Source: CAYWFP01 sp964457365
GTDB taxonomy: Bacteria > Planctomycetota > SZUA-567
Length of the DNA: 9,358 bases
NCBI GenBank assembly: GCA_964457365.1
Contig: CAYWFP010000124.1
Span: forward strand, 1-9,358
Direction: 5' to 3'
The translations under genes and the position numbers were made by a program. Of the stretch, positions 7,043 to 9,358 are shown piece after piece. The notes under the pieces are model-generated. The model saw only the letters and a program-made list of their open reading frames with translations, ran no database searches and had not been told where the DNA came from. Position 1 is the stretch's first letter; each line of letters begins with the position of its first letter.

Positions 7043-7070
7043 TTGCGCCGCGGCGTTTCCGTGATATGAT
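7043..7070 (+). promoter_or_regulatory. Putative sigma70 promoter for the SBP-kinase unit
   Basis: TTGCGC (7043-7048; three of six matches) and TATGAT (7065-7070; five of six matches) are 16 bases apart, within the only AT-rich patch of the intergenic region. Transcription would begin near 7077 and leave a leader of about 55 bases before ATG 7133. This -10 is the best-looking promoter element in the gap and fits the gene layout. Confidence 0.5.
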
Positions 7071-7132
7071 GCCGGGAGAAACCGGGCTACGCTTGAAGCT
7101 GGCGCGCCCGGCCGCTTCCCGGAGCCAGCCGC

Positions 7133-7798
7133 ATGGGTCACCGCCACCGCCTGCTCGCGCCCGGCCTCTTCCTCGCCCTCTGCGCCGGCGTCTACGCGTA
7201 CGTCCGCACCGGCTCGCCCGTGCCCGCCGGGCAACCCGCGGCGCTGCCGACAGCGGTGGCCTATGACCAGGCGCCCGCGCTGGCCGCGCGGGTGCGTGCG
7301 GGAGAGCTGCCGCCGGTGGGCGAACGCCTGCCGCGCATCCCGCTGGCGGTGCCGGCCGTCGCGTCGCCAGGCGCCTACGGCGGCACGTGGCGGCGCGGAC
7401 TCACCCGCAGCCGCGACCACGCCAACCTGCTGCGCGCCATCGGCTACGAGAACCTCGTCCGCTGGAATCCGCAGTGGACGCGGGTGGCGCCGAACCTGGC
7501 GCTGGCGGTGGAGGCCGGCGAGGATTACAGCACTTATGCCTTCACGCTCCGCCTCTGGGACGCGGTCAAGGCCACGGGCGATTCGCAGGAGCAGATCGCG
7601 CGCATGGAACGGGTGCTCGACATCGCCGCCGAGCAGTTCTACGGCATCGGCATCTGCCTGGCGGGCGAGAGCTTCGGCGTACGCAGCCCGCGCCTGCGCA
7701 ACGTCCCGGCGGTGATGCCGATGGGCTGGACCTACCCGACCCCGGCGCCGACCGATCCCTGCCAGTACCACTTCGCCGCGGCGGAGGCGCGCGAATGA
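7133..7798 (+). CDS. Family-5 solute-binding protein lacking its central region
   Basis: The 221 residues start with a basic N-terminus and a hydrophobic segment (about 7-24), a signal peptide or anchor. The Cys at 17 lacks a good lipobox (LALC). Residues 48-140 match the N-terminal region of peptide/nickel-type (SBP_bac_5) binding proteins: AGELPPVGERLPRIPL, YGGTWRRG, then APNLALAVEAGEDYSTYAFTLR. In that family FTLR is normally followed by 'xGxxWSDG' and several hundred more residues. Here residue 141 passes straight into LWDAVKATGDSQEQIARMERVLDIAAEQFYGIGI and LRNVPAVMPMGWTYP, which look like the family's C-terminal end. The middle, including much of the ligand cleft, is absent, yet the frame is open. 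GGAG at 7121-7124 is 8 bases before the start. The stop overlaps the kinase start as ATGA. It may be a repurposed sensory partner or a decaying gene; normal peptide binding is unlikely. Confidence 0.78.
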   Translation: MGHRHRLLAPGLFLALCAGVYAYVRTGSPVPAGQPAALPTAVAYDQAPALAARVRAGELPPVGERLPRIPLAVPAVASPGAYGGTWRRGLTRSRDHANLLRAIGYENLVRWNPQWTRVAPNLALAVEAGEDYSTYAFTLRLWDAVKATGDSQEQIARMERVLDIAAEQFYGIGICLAGESFGVRSPRLRNVPAVMPMGWTYPTPAPTDPCQYHFAAAEARE

Positions 7799-9358
7799 AG
7801 ACGACCCCCTTCGCCAAGAGCCTGCCCTTCCGCGCGGCGGTGACGGTGGTGCTGGTCGAGGCGCTGGCGCTGGCGGTGCTGGGCTCCTTCTACGCCACCC
7901 GCTTCGCCGAACAGGTCGACATGCGCACGGCCGCGAAGATCGCGATTCCCGGGCGTTTGCTCTCGGCCGGGCGCCTGAGCTACGACGCGGTCACCGACCG
8001 GCAGAGCCTCGAGCATATCGTCGGCGACGAGGTGGTGGAAGCGATGGTGGTCACCCTCGACGGCTACGTCTCGCACGCCCTCGCGCGGCACGAAGGGCGC
8101 AACGTCCGGCAGCTCCCGGGCGTCGAGGCGTCGTGGTTCGTCCTCGGCGGGCGCGAGCGCATCGTCCAGGTCGACGAGGGGGGCGAACACTTCCTCGTCT
8201 GCGTCACCACCCTCTACGACCACGACGGCGTCACCCCGCGGCGCTACGCACTGGTCAAGACACGGGCCACCTACGCCGCGCGGGAGAAGCGGAGCATCCG
8301 CTCGGTCGTCTTCGTCGGCTCGCTGGCGACGGTCGTCTTCACCTCGCTGGTGATCTTCTTCCTCTTCCGGCGCATGGTGCTGACGCGCCTGGGCGGCGTG
8401 CTCGAGGTGATCCGCCGCGTCGAGGAAGGCGACCTGGACGCGCGCGTGGAAGGCCACGTCGACGACGAGATCGGCCGGCTGCAGACCGGCGTCGACTCGA
8501 TGGCCTCCACCATCGCCCAGCGCACCCGCACCCAGCAGGACGCGCAGGAGGCGCTGCGCAAGAGCGAGGAGAACCTCGAGATCACCCTCACCTCCATCGG
8601 CGACGCGGTCATCGCCGCGGACATGCACGGGCGCATCCAGCGCATGAACCCGGCGGCCGAGGCGCTGACGGGCTACCCCGCCGCCGAGGGAGTGGGACGG
8701 ACGCTGGGCGAGGTGTTGCGCCTGGTGGACGCGGAGACCGGCGAGCCGCTGCCGAACCCGGCCGAATGCCCGGAACGCTCCGCCCCGCCGGCGGAGGTGA
8801 CCGACCGGCCGCTGCTGATCGCGCGCGACGGCACCGAGCGCCGTATCGCCGAGCGCGCCGCGCCGATCCTCGATCGTCGCGGCGGGATGGTCGGCGTGGT
8901 GGTGATCTTCCACGACGTCACCCGCGAGCACCTGCTCCAGGAGGAGCTGCGCCACTCGCAGAAGCTCGACGCCATCGGCCGTCTCGCCGGGGGCGTCTCG
9001 CACGACTTCAACAACATGCTCGGCGGCATCATCGGCTTCGCCGAACTGCTGGCCAAATCGCTGCCGGCGGAGCAGGAGCGCGGCCGGCGCTACGCCAGGC
9101 GTATCATCGAGATCGCCCAGCAGGCGGCCGACCTGACGCAGAAGCTGCTGGCCTTCTCGCGCAAGGGCAAGGTCCGCTCCATCCCCATCGACTGCAACGA
9201 GGTGCTGCACGAGGTGGGCGGCATCCTCGAACGCACCGTCGACCGGCGCATCCGTATCGTCGAGCGTCCCTGCGCGGAACCGGCGGTCGTCCTGGGCGAC
9301 CCGTCGCAGCTCCAGAGCGCGCTGTTGAACCTGGCGGTCAACGCCCGCGACGCCATGC
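7795..9358 (+). CDS. Membrane sensor histidine kinase (HAMP-PAS-HisKA), 3'-partial
   Basis: The frame is open from ATG 7795 to the right edge (521 codons), so the gene is cut. Order: cytoplasmic N-terminus; helix 1 (about 14-34); extracytoplasmic sensor region of about 135 residues (35-169) that I do not recognise; helix 2 (170-191); HAMP linker (about 192-247, with EEGDLDARVEGHVDDEIGRL); short coil; PAS/PAC domain (about 260-378, ending VVVIFHDVTRE); HisKA (about 383-450) with phospho-acceptor His 403 in GGVSHDFNNMLGGIIGF; then the start of the HATPase domain, with N-box Asn 516 in LNLAVNARDAM at the edge. HDFNN is typical of the HPK4 group, often hybrid kinases with a receiver domain; any such domain would lie beyond the window. 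It should autophosphorylate in response to a periplasmic or PAS-sensed cue. GGAGG at 7783-7787, 7 bases upstream, and the ATGA overlap fix the start and couple it to the truncated binding protein. Confidence 0.95.
   Translation, partial: MKTTPFAKSLPFRAAVTVVLVEALALAVLGSFYATRFAEQVDMRTAAKIAIPGRLLSAGRLSYDAVTDRQSLEHIVGDEVVEAMVVTLDGYVSHALARHEGRNVRQLPGVEASWFVLGGRERIVQVDEGGEHFLVCVTTLYDHDGVTPRRYALVKTRATYAAREKRSIRSVVFVGSLATVVFTSLVIFFLFRRMVLTRLGGVLEVIRRVEEGDLDARVEGHVDDEIGRLQTGVDSMASTIAQRTRTQQDAQEALRKSEENLEITLTSIGDAVIAADMHGRIQRMNPAAEALTGYPAAEGVGRTLGEVLRLVDAETGEPLPNPAECPERSAPPAEVTDRPLLIARDGTERRIAERAAPILDRRGGMVGVVVIFHDVTREHLLQEELRHSQKLDAIGRLAGGVSHDFNNMLGGIIGFAELLAKSLPAEQERGRRYARRIIEIAQQAADLTQKLLAFSRKGKVRSIPIDCNEVLHEVGGILERTVDRRIRIVERPCAEPAVVLGDPSQLQSALLNLAVNARDAM

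Noticed and set aside
7181..7183. Lipoprotein Cys at residue 17 of the binding-protein remnant
   Set aside because: The preceding residues are LAL; position -1 should be Gly, Ala or Ser, so this is not a good lipobox.
7732..9210. A 490-codon minus-strand frame opposite the histidine kinase
   Set aside because: The plus-strand frame has membrane helices, HAMP, PAS and HisKA motifs in correct order; the antisense translation is compositionally biased and motif-free.
1..9358. tRNA, rRNA, CRISPR array, transposase or integrase, attachment site
   Set aside because: I looked on both strands and saw no tRNA-like cloverleaf, regularly spaced repeats, recombinase motifs or terminal inverted repeats; nearly all bases lie in the eight genes described.

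Overview
The window is very GC-rich (roughly 70% by eye) and almost entirely coding. No phylogenetic marker gene settles the organism. The combination of a large two-VWA/glutamine-amidotransferase-like envelope protein, a coiled-coil neighbour, an NHL beta-propeller, a free-standing MetRS-beta-like protein and an HPK4-type histidine kinase suggests an environmental Gram-negative-type bacterium. My best guess is the Planctomycetota/Verrucomicrobiota/Lentisphaerota assemblage or a related candidate phylum; this is inference only.

Region 1 (1-5457, + strand) looks like an envelope-associated cluster. It holds the 3' part of a Lys/Glu-rich coiled-coil protein with four DnaJ-type CxxCxGxG zinc motifs (cut by the left edge), a membrane-anchored six-bladed NHL propeller, a 994-residue membrane protein (two N-terminal membrane helices, VWA domain, GATase1-like domain, second VWA domain, C-terminal helix, basic cytoplasmic tail), and a small three-helix membrane protein. 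The NHL and VWA genes overlap as ATGA and the small membrane gene follows after 15 bases, so these three are probably one transcription unit. A GC-rich hairpin separates the coiled-coil gene from the NHL gene.

Region 2 (5512-5886, +) is a stand-alone tRNA-binding OB-fold protein of the MetRS-beta type. It converges, stop to stop with only 7 bases between, on region 3 (5894-6976, -), a lone ABC import ATPase of the MalK/UgpC type with no permease or binding protein beside it.

Region 4 (6977-7132) is the largest gene-free stretch (156 bases). It carries back-to-back sigma70-like promoters and a 9-bp direct repeat. Region 5 (7133 to the right edge, +) is a two-gene unit. The first gene is a 221-residue protein that joins the N-terminal part of a family-5 solute-binding protein directly to the C-terminal part of the same family, lacking the middle. 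It overlaps, as ATGA, a membrane histidine kinase (sensor region, HAMP, PAS, HisKA of the HDFNN type) that runs off the window in its N-box. The hollowed-out binding protein coupled to a sensor kinase is the most unusual item here and could be a ligand- or interface-sensing module.
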